From assembly GCF_900177685.1 (NCBI RefSeq), contig NZ_FXAY01000005.1, forward strand, positions 1 through 64,000: a stretch of DNA of 64,000 nucleotides, written 5' to 3'. The notes under the pieces are model-generated. The model worked only from the letters and a program-made list of their open reading frames with translations, had not been told where the DNA came from and searched no databases. This document shows, piece by piece, positions 57,975-64,000 of the stretch. The position numbers were made by a program, and so were the translations under genes. The stretch comes from Agreia pratensis (GTDB lineage: Bacteria > Actinomycetota > Actinomycetes > Actinomycetales > Microbacteriaceae). Every line of letters starts with the position of its first letter. Position 1 is the stretch's first letter.

Positions 57975-58904
57975 CTACTTGCCGCTGAGCGCGCCCTGAA
58001 GCGCGTTGAGGTTGGTGGTCATCCAGCTGATGTAGTCGGAACCGGCGGGGAGGGTCTCGGTGACGGGAACGACCGGCACCTTCGCGTCTTTCGCAGCCGT
58101 CAGCACGAGCTCGGTCTGAGCGCCGGAGGTCTGCTCGTTGTAGACGAGCACCTTGACCGCGCCAGACGAGAACTGGTCGGTGGTCTGCTTGAGCACGTCG
58201 GCGGGAACGTCGGTGCCCTCTTCGATCGCCTCGCTGAAGGCGGCCGGCGTCTTGTTGACGAGACCTGCGGCGGTGAGCATGTACAGCGGCACAGGCTCGG
58301 TGATCGCGGCGCCTGCGCCGTCGAACGAGGTCTTGATGTCTTTTTCCTGCTGCTCGAGCGCGGTGAGCTGACCCTCGAAAGTCTTGGCATTCGCCTCGTA
58401 GCTCTTGGCGCCCTCGGGGTCGATCGCGCTGAGCTGCTTGACGAGCTCGTCGGTCAGCTTCTGCACGGTCGGAAAGTCGTACCAGACGTGCTCGTTGAAG
58501 TCTCCCTCGGCAGGCTTCTGGTTGTAACCCGAGATGTCGGCAGCGTTCAGCACGGGCGCAACCTTGTTGTCGGCAGCAGAAAGCATCTTCTCGACGAAGT
58601 CGTCGTAGCCTGCGCCATTCTCGATCACCAGCTGGGCCTTCGAGAGCGAGAGCTGCGTGCGGGCGTCTGCCTCGTACTCGTGCGGGTCTTTGTCGGGGTC
58701 GTCGATGATCGAGGTCACGCTCACCCGGTCGCCGCCGATCTGCTTGGCGATGTCGCCGTACACATCGGTCGATGCGACGACGCGCACGCCCGACGAGTTC
58801 GACGGGTCGTCGGTCGCGCCGGCGTCGGTGGACGCGGAGGCACAGCCGGAGAGAACGAGTGCGGTCGCCGCGGCGAGCGCGGTGATAGAGAGGAGTTTTT
58901 TCAC
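57975..58904 (-). CDS. znuA: Zinc ABC transporter, substrate-binding lipoprotein
   Basis: 309 residues from GTG 58904 (ATG 58946 would add 14 residues including acidic ones before a normal signal peptide). MKKLLSITALAAATALVLSG-C is a classical lipobox. Metal ligands of the SBP cluster A-I fold: H in DPHEYEADART near 75, H in NEHVWYDFPT near 140, and E/D in the C-lobe (VLVYNEQTSG, DYISWMTTNL). The loop between lacks a long His-rich insert. It binds zinc outside the membrane and hands it to ZnuBC. The promoter carries a Zur-like box. Confidence 0.92.
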   Translation of the reverse strand: MKKLLSITALAAATALVLSGCASASTDAGATDDPSNSSGVRVVASTDVYGDIAKQIGGDRVSVTSIIDDPDKDPHEYEADARTQLSLSKAQLVIENGAGYDDFVEKMLSAADNKVAPVLNAADISGYNQKPAEGDFNEHVWYDFPTVQKLTDELVKQLSAIDPEGAKSYEANAKTFEGQLTALEQQEKDIKTSFDGAGAAITEPVPLYMLTAAGLVNKTPAAFSEAIEEGTDVPADVLKQTTDQFSSGAVKVLVYNEQTSGAQTELVLTAAKDAKVPVVPVTETLPAGSDYISWMTTNLNALQGALSGK

Positions 58905-58951
58905 GGGTGGGGTAAGCCGTTCTAGGTCGAATGTCGTGCGGGTCATTTTTG

Positions 58952-58980
58952 AAAATAGCCTTATTGATAATGATTGTCAA
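58952..58980 (-). promoter_or_regulatory. znuA promoter with Zur-like box
   Basis: On the minus strand TTGACA, a 17-base spacer and TATTTT form a near-consensus promoter, the best in the window. The palindrome TTGATAATGATTGTCAA (58964-58980) covers the -35 and spacer; it matches its own complement at 15 of 17 positions and resembles known TGA-TAATGATT-TCA Zur sites. Confidence 0.8.
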
Positions 58981-59021
58981 AGTCAGGACATTGTTGGGGG
59001 TGAACCGGCGGTTAAGGCTCC

Positions 59022-59027
59022 TACACT
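59022..59027 (+). promoter_or_regulatory. -10 box of the 59034 TetR gene
   Basis: TACACT, six bases before GTG 59034. Confidence 0.5.
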
Positions 59028-59033
59028 CGCTGT

Positions 59034-59633
59034 GTGGACTCCCGCCAAAAAAAGACCCGTGCCCGGCTCGCCTCGGCCGTGCTGTCGTTGGCGGCAGACA
59101 GGCAGGCGAGCGAGATCACGGCGTCGGAGATCGCGATCACAGCCGAGATCAACCGCTCCACCTTCTACCAGCACGCCGCGTCACCCGCCGCGCTCCTCGA
59201 GAGCGTGCTGCGCACCGAACTCGACGAGCTCCGTTGCACGCACCTCGGCGAGGCCGACCTCACGACCGCGCGTCAGGCATCCGAAGCGATCAGACACGTG
59301 ACCGTCGCCGTTCTGCAGCACGTCGACTCACACGACGCCATCTACATTCGGGGACTCGGCGAGTCGAGCGGATCTGCGAGCCTCCAGCCGATGCTCAGCC
59401 AGCACTTCGCGGCATCCATCGGACTGCTCCTCGATCGGCATGCGGTCTCCGTTCCCGATTCGACGCCGGCTCTACCCGACGGATTCATGGCGGATGCTGC
59501 GGCCCGCTTCATCGCAGACGGCACCGTAGGCGCACTGGCCGTATGGCTGTCGACCCCGCGCCCGCGCAGCACGGAGACGTTCATGACGGCGTACCGGACC
59601 TTTCTGCCGAGCTGGTGGCCGCTGCCCGTGTGA
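59034..59633 (+). CDS. TetR-family transcriptional regulator
   Basis: 199 residues. The N-terminal HTH (RLASAVLSLAADRQASEITA, then SEIAITAEINRSTFYQHAAS) covers about 10-52. The effector domain is helical, with TetR_C_7-like features near the end. Divergent from the zinc transporter operon, which is already explained by Zur, so its own target is unknown. Confidence 0.85.
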   Translation: MDSRQKKTRARLASAVLSLAADRQASEITASEIAITAEINRSTFYQHAASPAALLESVLRTELDELRCTHLGEADLTTARQASEAIRHVTVAVLQHVDSHDAIYIRGLGESSGSASLQPMLSQHFAASIGLLLDRHAVSVPDSTPALPDGFMADAAARFIADGTVGALAVWLSTPRPRSTETFMTAYRTFLPSWWPLPV

Positions 59634-59664
59634 GCAACCCCCTGCGTTTCGCGAGCCGCGAGCG

Positions 59665-59670
59665 CAGACT
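59665..59670 (+). promoter_or_regulatory. -10-like box of the DUF3253 gene
   Basis: CAGACT, six bases before ATG 59677. Confidence 0.4.
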
Positions 59671-59676
59671 CGATTC

Positions 59677-59961
59677 ATGCCCGCAGATTCGACTCACCCC
59701 GGCTCCACGCCCGACATCGACCAGAAGCTCGAGCGCACGATTCTCGACATGCTCGACAGGCGCGCGCCCACCTCGACGATCTGCCCCTCGGATGCCGCGC
59801 GGGCCGTCGGCGACGACGACTGGCGCGAACTGATGGATGCGTCGCGCAGCGCGGCGGCGCGCCTCGTGGCCCGCGGCGAGGTCGAGATCACGCAGGGTGG
59901 CGACCCGGTCGACCTGGCGACGGCCCGCGGCCCGATCCGCATCCGGCGCCTGCGCCCCTGA
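59677..59961 (+). CDS. DUF3253-family small protein
   Basis: 94 residues forming one winged-helix-like domain: LERTILDMLDRRAPTSTICP, SDAARAVGDDDWRELMDASR, then ARLVARGEVEITQGG and the final ATARGPIRIRR. This is the DUF3253 pattern. It may bind DNA, but function is unproven. Confidence 0.82.
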   Translation: MPADSTHPGSTPDIDQKLERTILDMLDRRAPTSTICPSDAARAVGDDDWRELMDASRSAAARLVARGEVEITQGGDPVDLATARGPIRIRRLRP

Positions 59962-60026
59962 CGCCGAGCGCATTGACGCCGGCGCCTGCCTGTCCACCCC
60001 CGTTGCGCTCACAGCCGACAGGCCGC

Positions 60027-60032
60027 TAGCCT
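60027..60032 (+). promoter_or_regulatory. -10 box of the GNAT gene
   Basis: TAGCCT, six bases before GTG 60039. Confidence 0.5.
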
Positions 60033-60038
60033 CGCCCG

Positions 60039-60554
60039 GTGGAATCAGAATTCAGGATCGACCGCATTGCCGAAGGCGACTGGGAGCGGCTGCGCACGCT
60101 GCGCCTCGAGATGCTCGCCGACACTCCACTCGCCTTTCTCGAGACTCTCGACAACGCCCTCCGCGAGCCGGAGTCCGAGTGGCGCTTTCGTGCCTCGCGC
60201 ACGACGCGAGAGGGCAGCGTCGGACTCGCCGCGGTCGACACGTCGAGCGGCGCCTGGCTCGGCACCATGAGCGCCTATCTCGATGCCGACGGCGACGCGA
60301 TGCTCGTGAGCGTGTACGTGACGCCGGCCTGGCGCGGCACGGCCCGCGGTCTCACGGATGCGCTGCTCGATGGAGTCGAGGCCTGGGCGCGCGCCGCCGT
60401 GCCCGAGGGCAGCCTGCGACTGCACGTGCACGAGGACAACCCGAGAGCACGAGCCTTCTACAAGCGACGCGGCTACGTCGAGACGGGCGAGACGATTCCC
60501 TACCCCCTCGACCGCACGCAGAACGAGGTCGAAATGGTGCTGCCGCTGAACTGA
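60039..60554 (+). CDS. GNAT-family N-acetyltransferase
   Basis: 171 residues. WERLRTLRLEMLADTPLAFL opens the fold; SVYVTPAWRGTARGLTDALL contains the acetyl-CoA loop (R/Q-x-x-G-x-G/A), and LHVHEDNPRARAFYKRRGYV with ETGETIPYPLD ends the domain. Acts on an amine of unknown identity. DNPRARAFY is close to mycothiol-independent RimI-like acetyltransferases. Confidence 0.9.
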   Translation: MESEFRIDRIAEGDWERLRTLRLEMLADTPLAFLETLDNALREPESEWRFRASRTTREGSVGLAAVDTSSGAWLGTMSAYLDADGDAMLVSVYVTPAWRGTARGLTDALLDGVEAWARAAVPEGSLRLHVHEDNPRARAFYKRRGYVETGETIPYPLDRTQNEVEMVLPLN

Positions 60555-60579
60555 GCCGCGCCCGCGACTCGCCACGCGC

Positions 60580-60634
60580 GCAGCAGGTACCGGTGCGGAC
60601 AATGGGTACCGGTGCGCCTGTACCTTCTGTCCGC
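60580..60634. repeat. Palindromic element of the GTACCGG family, copy 2
   Basis: CAGCAGGTACCGGTGCGGACA then GGGTACCGGTGCGCCTGTACC (shown in parts) and TGTCCGC; GCGGACA (60595-60601) and TGTCCGC (60628-60634) are the outer arms. It fills most of the gap between the convergent GNAT gene and the 60652 gene. Confidence 0.6.
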
Positions 60635-60651
60635 CTCGGGCACTACTGGCA

Positions 60652-61182
60652 TCAGAGCAGGCGCTCCCGGTGCCACGAACGCCGCCGAATATCGTGCAGC
60701 GCCACGGGTTCCGCCACAACGAACGCCAGCAGATCGCCGGCCCGGATGTCGGTGGGCAGCATCGCGCGCAGCTCGCCCCGCCGCGGCGAGGGTCGAAGGG
60801 TGAACGCGCACTGCGCATCCGACGAATGCCGACCGATCAACCGCACCGACTCGGCGACGGGTTCGCATCCGTCGAGCTCGGAATCGAGCCAGATATCGGC
60901 GCCTGAGCCCTCATGTGAGGGCGTGACAAGCTCGACTGTGGCCACGACGACGGCACAGAACCGGCGAGACTCGCCCTGGCGCCCGATCGCCGGGTCGCAC
61001 TCGTGCTCCGCCTCGACCACGCGTGTGCAGGGCGTTCCGACGGAACGCGCCATGGTGATCATCGATTCGCCGACGATCCGGATGTCATCTCCGACGGCCA
61101 CCGCAGCCTGAGGCCAGAATCGTCGATCAAGGATGTGACGACGGATGCGTCCGTAGCGCGCGACCGTCGACATCAAGCTCAC
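60652..61182 (-). CDS. Unrecognised protein, second of a tandem paralogous pair
   Basis: 176 residues from GTG 61182, which overlaps the upstream stop (GTGA). No membrane segment. It resembles the 61179-61655 product throughout: CAVVVATVELV here and SVVVATVVEI there, SVRLIGRHSSDAQCAFTL and EARLIGRASTQHSVPFSL, then AMLPTDIRAGDLLAFV and AVLPADLRVGDLIAI. The last 40 residues read like a beta-rich oligonucleotide- or sulfhydryl-binding patch, but no family is known to me. Confidence 0.72.
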   Translation of the reverse strand: MSLMSTVARYGRIRRHILDRRFWPQAAVAVGDDIRIVGESMITMARSVGTPCTRVVEAEHECDPAIGRQGESRRFCAVVVATVELVTPSHEGSGADIWLDSELDGCEPVAESVRLIGRHSSDAQCAFTLRPSPRRGELRAMLPTDIRAGDLLAFVVAEPVALHDIRRRSWHRERLL

Positions 61183-61655
61183 GAGACGCCGCCCGGGCGA
61201 AGTTGACGGCGACAGACCGCTCCGCGGCACGGGATGGCGATGAGGTCGCCGACGCGGAGGTCGGCGGGCAGCACCGCAGACTGCTCGGCTGAGAGCGAGA
61301 AGGGCACCGAGTGCTGCGTCGACGCGCGGCCTATGAGACGCGCCTCCGACGCGTGGGCCTGCACGCGCGTGATGTCGGCATCCAGAACCAGCAGGCCGTC
61401 GTGGGGAATCTCGACGACTGTCGCGACGACGACCGACGACTGCTCGACGTCTGACGGGTGTCCATGCGTGCCGGGCACGACGGCCGCCGCGATGTGCACG
61501 CACGGGGTGTCGCAGAGCTCGACGAGGCGCAGCAGAGAGACTCCTGAGACAACGACATCGGTGGTGGTGAGGTGCGTCCACTCGGGCCAGCGGTCGATGA
61601 CGAACGGGTCGGGGATGCTTTTTCTGAGCGAGGGAAGAAGAGAAGTGAGGGTCAC
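61179..61655 (-). CDS. Unrecognised protein, first of a tandem paralogous pair
   Basis: 158 residues. PFVIDRWPEWTHLTTTDVVV, CDTPCVHIAAAVVPGTHG and the ARLIGRAS and LPADLRVGDLIAIPC segments are shared in order with the protein encoded downstream. Seems to be a small soluble beta-rich domain; the CDTPCVH cysteines are partly conserved in the partner (GTPCTRV). GTG 61655 has TAGACC seven bases upstream. No function can be assigned. Confidence 0.72.
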   Translation of the reverse strand: MTLTSLLPSLRKSIPDPFVIDRWPEWTHLTTTDVVVSGVSLLRLVELCDTPCVHIAAAVVPGTHGHPSDVEQSSVVVATVVEIPHDGLLVLDADITRVQAHASEARLIGRASTQHSVPFSLSAEQSAVLPADLRVGDLIAIPCRGAVCRRQLRPGGVS

Positions 61656-61865
61656 AGATGCAGGTCTACGCCGGTCGATGTCGCCCCTGAAGACGCCCTA
61701 ACGGAATCCGAGCGGCTTGGGCCGGAATCCTTACGTTGTGACTGCATCGCGCCCGGGTATACAGTTCTTGTATCTGAGGTAAAAACGCTCGGCCGCCGCA
61801 GGCAGCCAGCGCAGACACGCGGTCTCGAGTGAGTCGCCACTTCTTCGTAATGAAGGAGTGTCTTT

Positions 61866-63326
61866 ATGACCACCACCCCCCGACCGCCCCGAACTCTGCG
61901 CGAGGCGTGGATCGCCCTCGCCGGACTCTCGGCCGTCTTTCTCTTCGAGATGCTCGACAACTCGATTCTCAACGTCGCGCTGCCCACGATCGGCCGCGAA
62001 TTGGATGCCACGACGACCGGCCTGCAGTGGGTGACGGGCGCGTACTCGGTCGCCTTCGGAGGGATGATGCTGCTGTTCGGCGCCGTGGCCGATCGCTTCG
62101 GGCGCCGCCGCGTGATGCTCATCGGCCTCGTGATTCTGGGCCTCGCAAGCCTGGCCACACTGTTCGTCACCACAACCGAGCAGCTCATCGCCGTGCGCGC
62201 CGTCATGGGAATCGCCGCCGCGATGACCACCCCGGGCTCGATGGCCCTGGCGTTTCGCCTCTTCGGCAACGACGACCTGCGTGTTCGCGCCATCACGGTC
62301 ATCTCTACGGCAGGGCTCGTCGGTCTCGCCGTCGGGCCCACCGCCGGAGGCCTCGCCCTGGCAGTGGTCCCTTGGCAGGTGTTGTTGCTGATCAACGTGC
62401 CGATCGCTGCCCTCGCGTTCGTCGGCATCCGCGCGGGTATCGCGGCCGATGATCCGGCCGACCGGCATCACGACCCGATCGATATCTGGGGAGCCGTGCT
62501 CGGAACATCCGCCATCGTTCTCGCGCTCGTCACGCCCACGTTGTTCGTGAACGCCGGCACAGGGTCGTGGATGCCGTGGGCCGGCACCGCGGCAACGGTC
62601 GCCGCGGGCGTCGGGTTCGTGTTGCGCGAACGCACGGCGCGGACTCCCCTGCTCGACCTGCGCCTGCTCGCTCTGCCCCTGGTCTCGAGCGGACTCGCCT
62701 ACAAGGCGGCCGCCGGGCTCGCGATCGCCGGGCTGAGCTACCTGGTCACGCTGCAGCTGCAGTTCGCGTGGGGCTGGCCTCCCGCAGCTGCAGCCGTCGC
62801 GATGCTGCCGCAAGTCGTGGTGTTGTTGGCGAGCGGACGGTTCGTGGGGCCGTTCGTGCAGAAGTTCGGGCTCGATCGGGCCGCCTTCGTCAGCTCGGCC
62901 GCGGTCGTTCTCGGGCTTGCGGTCTTCGGCCTGTTCGGCCGCTTCGGCTACGGGTACATTCTCTTCGCGCTCGTACTGGTGGCGATCGGGATGCGCGTGG
63001 TCGGCGTCGTCGCGGGTACGAACGTCTTGAAAGGGCTGCCCGAGTCGCGCACCTCGATGGGTGCTGCGCTCGTCGACACATCGAGCGAGCTGGCGACCGC
63101 GATCGGCATCGCGGCCACGGGCACACTGCTCGCGGCGCTCTTCACCGGCAGCATCGCGTCGACAGACTGGAGCGCCTCACAGATGGGTCAGTTCGAGACC
63201 GCCGTGACGATCGCGGGCCTCACGCTCACCGCTCTGGCAGCGGCCCTGGTCGCAGTGGGACTTCTTCGCTCACGAGATGGAGTCCGCGAGCACGGGAACG
63301 AGGCAGTAGTGACCACTGCGGACTAG
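61866..63326 (+). CDS. MFS exporter, DHA2 (14-helix) type
   Basis: 486 residues, 14 membrane helices. AVFLFEMLDNSILNVALPTI is the EmrB/QacA opening (motif D1), VADRFGRRRVMLIGLV motif A, and GLVGLAVGPTAGGLALAVVP motif C; QVLLLINVPIAALAF follows. Likely a proton-driven drug exporter. ATG 61866 has AAGGAG seven bases upstream. No regulator is adjacent. Its stop codon lies in the arm of a 20-bp hairpin. Confidence 0.92.
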   Translation: MTTTPRPPRTLREAWIALAGLSAVFLFEMLDNSILNVALPTIGRELDATTTGLQWVTGAYSVAFGGMMLLFGAVADRFGRRRVMLIGLVILGLASLATLFVTTTEQLIAVRAVMGIAAAMTTPGSMALAFRLFGNDDLRVRAITVISTAGLVGLAVGPTAGGLALAVVPWQVLLLINVPIAALAFVGIRAGIAADDPADRHHDPIDIWGAVLGTSAIVLALVTPTLFVNAGTGSWMPWAGTAATVAAGVGFVLRERTARTPLLDLRLLALPLVSSGLAYKAAAGLAIAGLSYLVTLQLQFAWGWPPAAAAVAMLPQVVVLLASGRFVGPFVQKFGLDRAAFVSSAAVVLGLAVFGLFGRFGYGYILFALVLVAIGMRVVGVVAGTNVLKGLPESRTSMGAALVDTSSELATAIGIAATGTLLAALFTGSIASTDWSASQMGQFETAVTIAGLTLTALAAALVAVGLLRSRDGVREHGNEAVVTTAD

Positions 63327-63359
63327 AGGTACCGGCACACCGGTACCTCTAGTCCGCAG
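63316..63359. terminator. Perfect 20-bp hairpin, GTACCGG family copy 3, between MFS genes
   Basis: 63316-63335 pairs perfectly with 63340-63359 around CACA, and contains GGTACCGG. It lies between the convergent MFS genes, including the first gene's TAG, so it can serve as terminator for both. Belongs to the same palindromic family as 46288-46340 and 60580-60634. Confidence 0.75.
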
Positions 63360-63376
63360 CGGGGCCCATTGCACCC

Positions 63377-64000
63377 TCAGGATGCGACGGGCTGGGTCGC
63401 CGCATCTGGTGCGGCCGCGTCGCCCATGGGCTGCTCCGCTCCCGGCGACGCGGCAGCGCCTGCTGCCGCCCCCGAACGCGAAACGCTGCGCTTCACGGCA
63501 GCTGCCGCGGGGACGATCACCGCGAGCGCCAGGACGGTGAGCCCTGCGCCAGCCCAGATCGGAGCCGTGTAGCCGAGGCCGGCTGCGATGAACATTCCCC
63601 CGAGCCAGGCGCCGAGCGCGTTGCCCAGATTGAACGCTCCGATGTTCGCGCCCGAGACGAGGGTGGCGGCGCGGGAGCCTGCGGAGCGCATCACGCGCAT
63701 CTGCAGCGCGGGAACGGTGGCGAACCCGAAACCTCCCATAAAGAAGAGGGCGATGATCGTGGCGAGCTGGCTCTGGGCCGTCAGGGCGAAGGCGAGCAGC
63801 ACGATCGCGAGGGCCGCGAGAGCGACGATGAGCGTCGCATCCAGAGCCTTGTCTGCGGCCTTGCCGCCCACGAAGTTGCCAATGAACAGCCCCACTCCGA
63901 ACAGCACCAGCAGCCACGGCACGGCGCTCGATGCAAAGCCCGAGACATCGGTGAGCACGTAGGCGATGTACGTGAAGGCGCCGAACATTCCTCCGTAGCC
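63377..64000 (-). CDS. MFS transporter, N-terminal part beyond window
   Basis: About 207 C-terminal residues are visible. They hold five to six membrane helices of the second half of a 12-helix DHA1-type exporter: GYGGMFGAFTYIAYVLTDVS then VGLFIGNFVGGKAADKAL, GFGFATVPALQMRVM and GANIGAFNLGNALGAWLGG, which is the AraJ/YdhP sugar- or drug-efflux pattern. The terminal 40 residues are an Ala-rich cytoplasmic tail. The start is outside the window. Confidence 0.85.
   Translation of the reverse strand, partial: GYGGMFGAFTYIAYVLTDVSGFASSAVPWLLVLFGVGLFIGNFVGGKAADKALDATLIVALAALAIVLLAFALTAQSQLATIIALFFMGGFGFATVPALQMRVMRSAGSRAATLVSGANIGAFNLGNALGAWLGGMFIAAGLGYTAPIWAGAGLTVLALAVIVPAAAAVKRSVSRSGAAAGAAASPGAEQPMGDAAAPDAATQPVAS

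Noticed and set aside
1-64000. Prophage, insertion sequence, tRNA or rRNA genes
   Set aside because: No integrase, transposase, phage structural gene, tRNA cloverleaf or rRNA core sequence was seen on either strand.

Overview
The window is a high-G+C chromosomal segment from an actinobacterium, most likely a member of the Microbacteriaceae. I infer this from the overall composition, the dense packing of short operons, the very frequent GGATGC/GCATCC word typical of that family, LAxTG-type wall anchors, DUF2510/SHOCT, DUF3072 and DUF3253 proteins, and many genes that start immediately downstream of a TANNNT box. I found no rRNA, tRNA, CRISPR array, transposase or phage gene, so this reads as an ordinary chromosomal region with several accessory patches.

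Layout. 1-6 kb: a lipoprotein cut by the left edge, a cluster of palindromic repeats, a PLDc_N membrane protein, an arsenate reductase, a DUF998 protein, a large acyltransferase-3/SGNH protein, a VOC protein and an NYN RNase-like protein. 6-13.4 kb: a YitT-like protein, an Lrp regulator, an SDR, two dispersed copies of an unrecognised protein family, a Pro/Gln-rich membrane protein, a DUF2510-SHOCT protein, an esterase and a cyclodeaminase-like protein. 13.4-22 kb: a quinone oxidoreductase, a SulP transporter divergent from a MerR operon, a RecQ helicase with a PcrA-like C-terminal module, a TetR, DUF3072 and a Gfo/Idh protein. 22-26 kb: an RBBP9-like hydrolase, then two cell-surface genes, the second encoding seven chaplin-like repeats and an LALTG anchor. 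26-35 kb: SRPBCC, DUF2809, a P-loop kinase, a lipoprotein, a dienelactone-hydrolase-like protein without its cysteine, an ABC exporter coupled to a two-component system, and a TetR/SDR pair with a clear shared operator. 35-41.6 kb: three envelope proteins, a glutarate-type CoA transferase/acyl-CoA dehydrogenase operon, and a heme oxygenase behind a DtxR/IdeR-like box.

41.6-47.5 kb is the NAD de novo cluster nrtR-nadA-nadB-nadC plus a cysteine desulfurase. Together these turn aspartate and dihydroxyacetone phosphate into nicotinate mononucleotide, and the desulfurase can mature the NadA Fe-S cluster. A dispersed repeat sits in frame inside nadB. 47.7-54.5 kb: a second wall-anchored protein (LANSG), a PIF1-like helicase, a CopD-CtaG fusion, a TetR and HU. 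54.7-59 kb is a zinc region: cysteine-free S14/L33 and a one-cysteine L28, a Fur-family regulator, and a zinc ABC transporter whose promoter carries a Zur-like palindrome. 59-64 kb: a TetR, DUF3253, GNAT, a tandem pair of unrecognised paralogues, a DHA2-type MFS exporter, and a second MFS gene cut by the right edge.

Two genome-wide habits stand out. At least 16 genes have a TANNNT hexamer ending exactly six bases before the start codon, which predicts leaderless transcripts. Several families of palindromic intergenic repeats are scattered through the region. Start codons given here use these signals where they are present; all functions are from protein motifs read by eye, without database searches.
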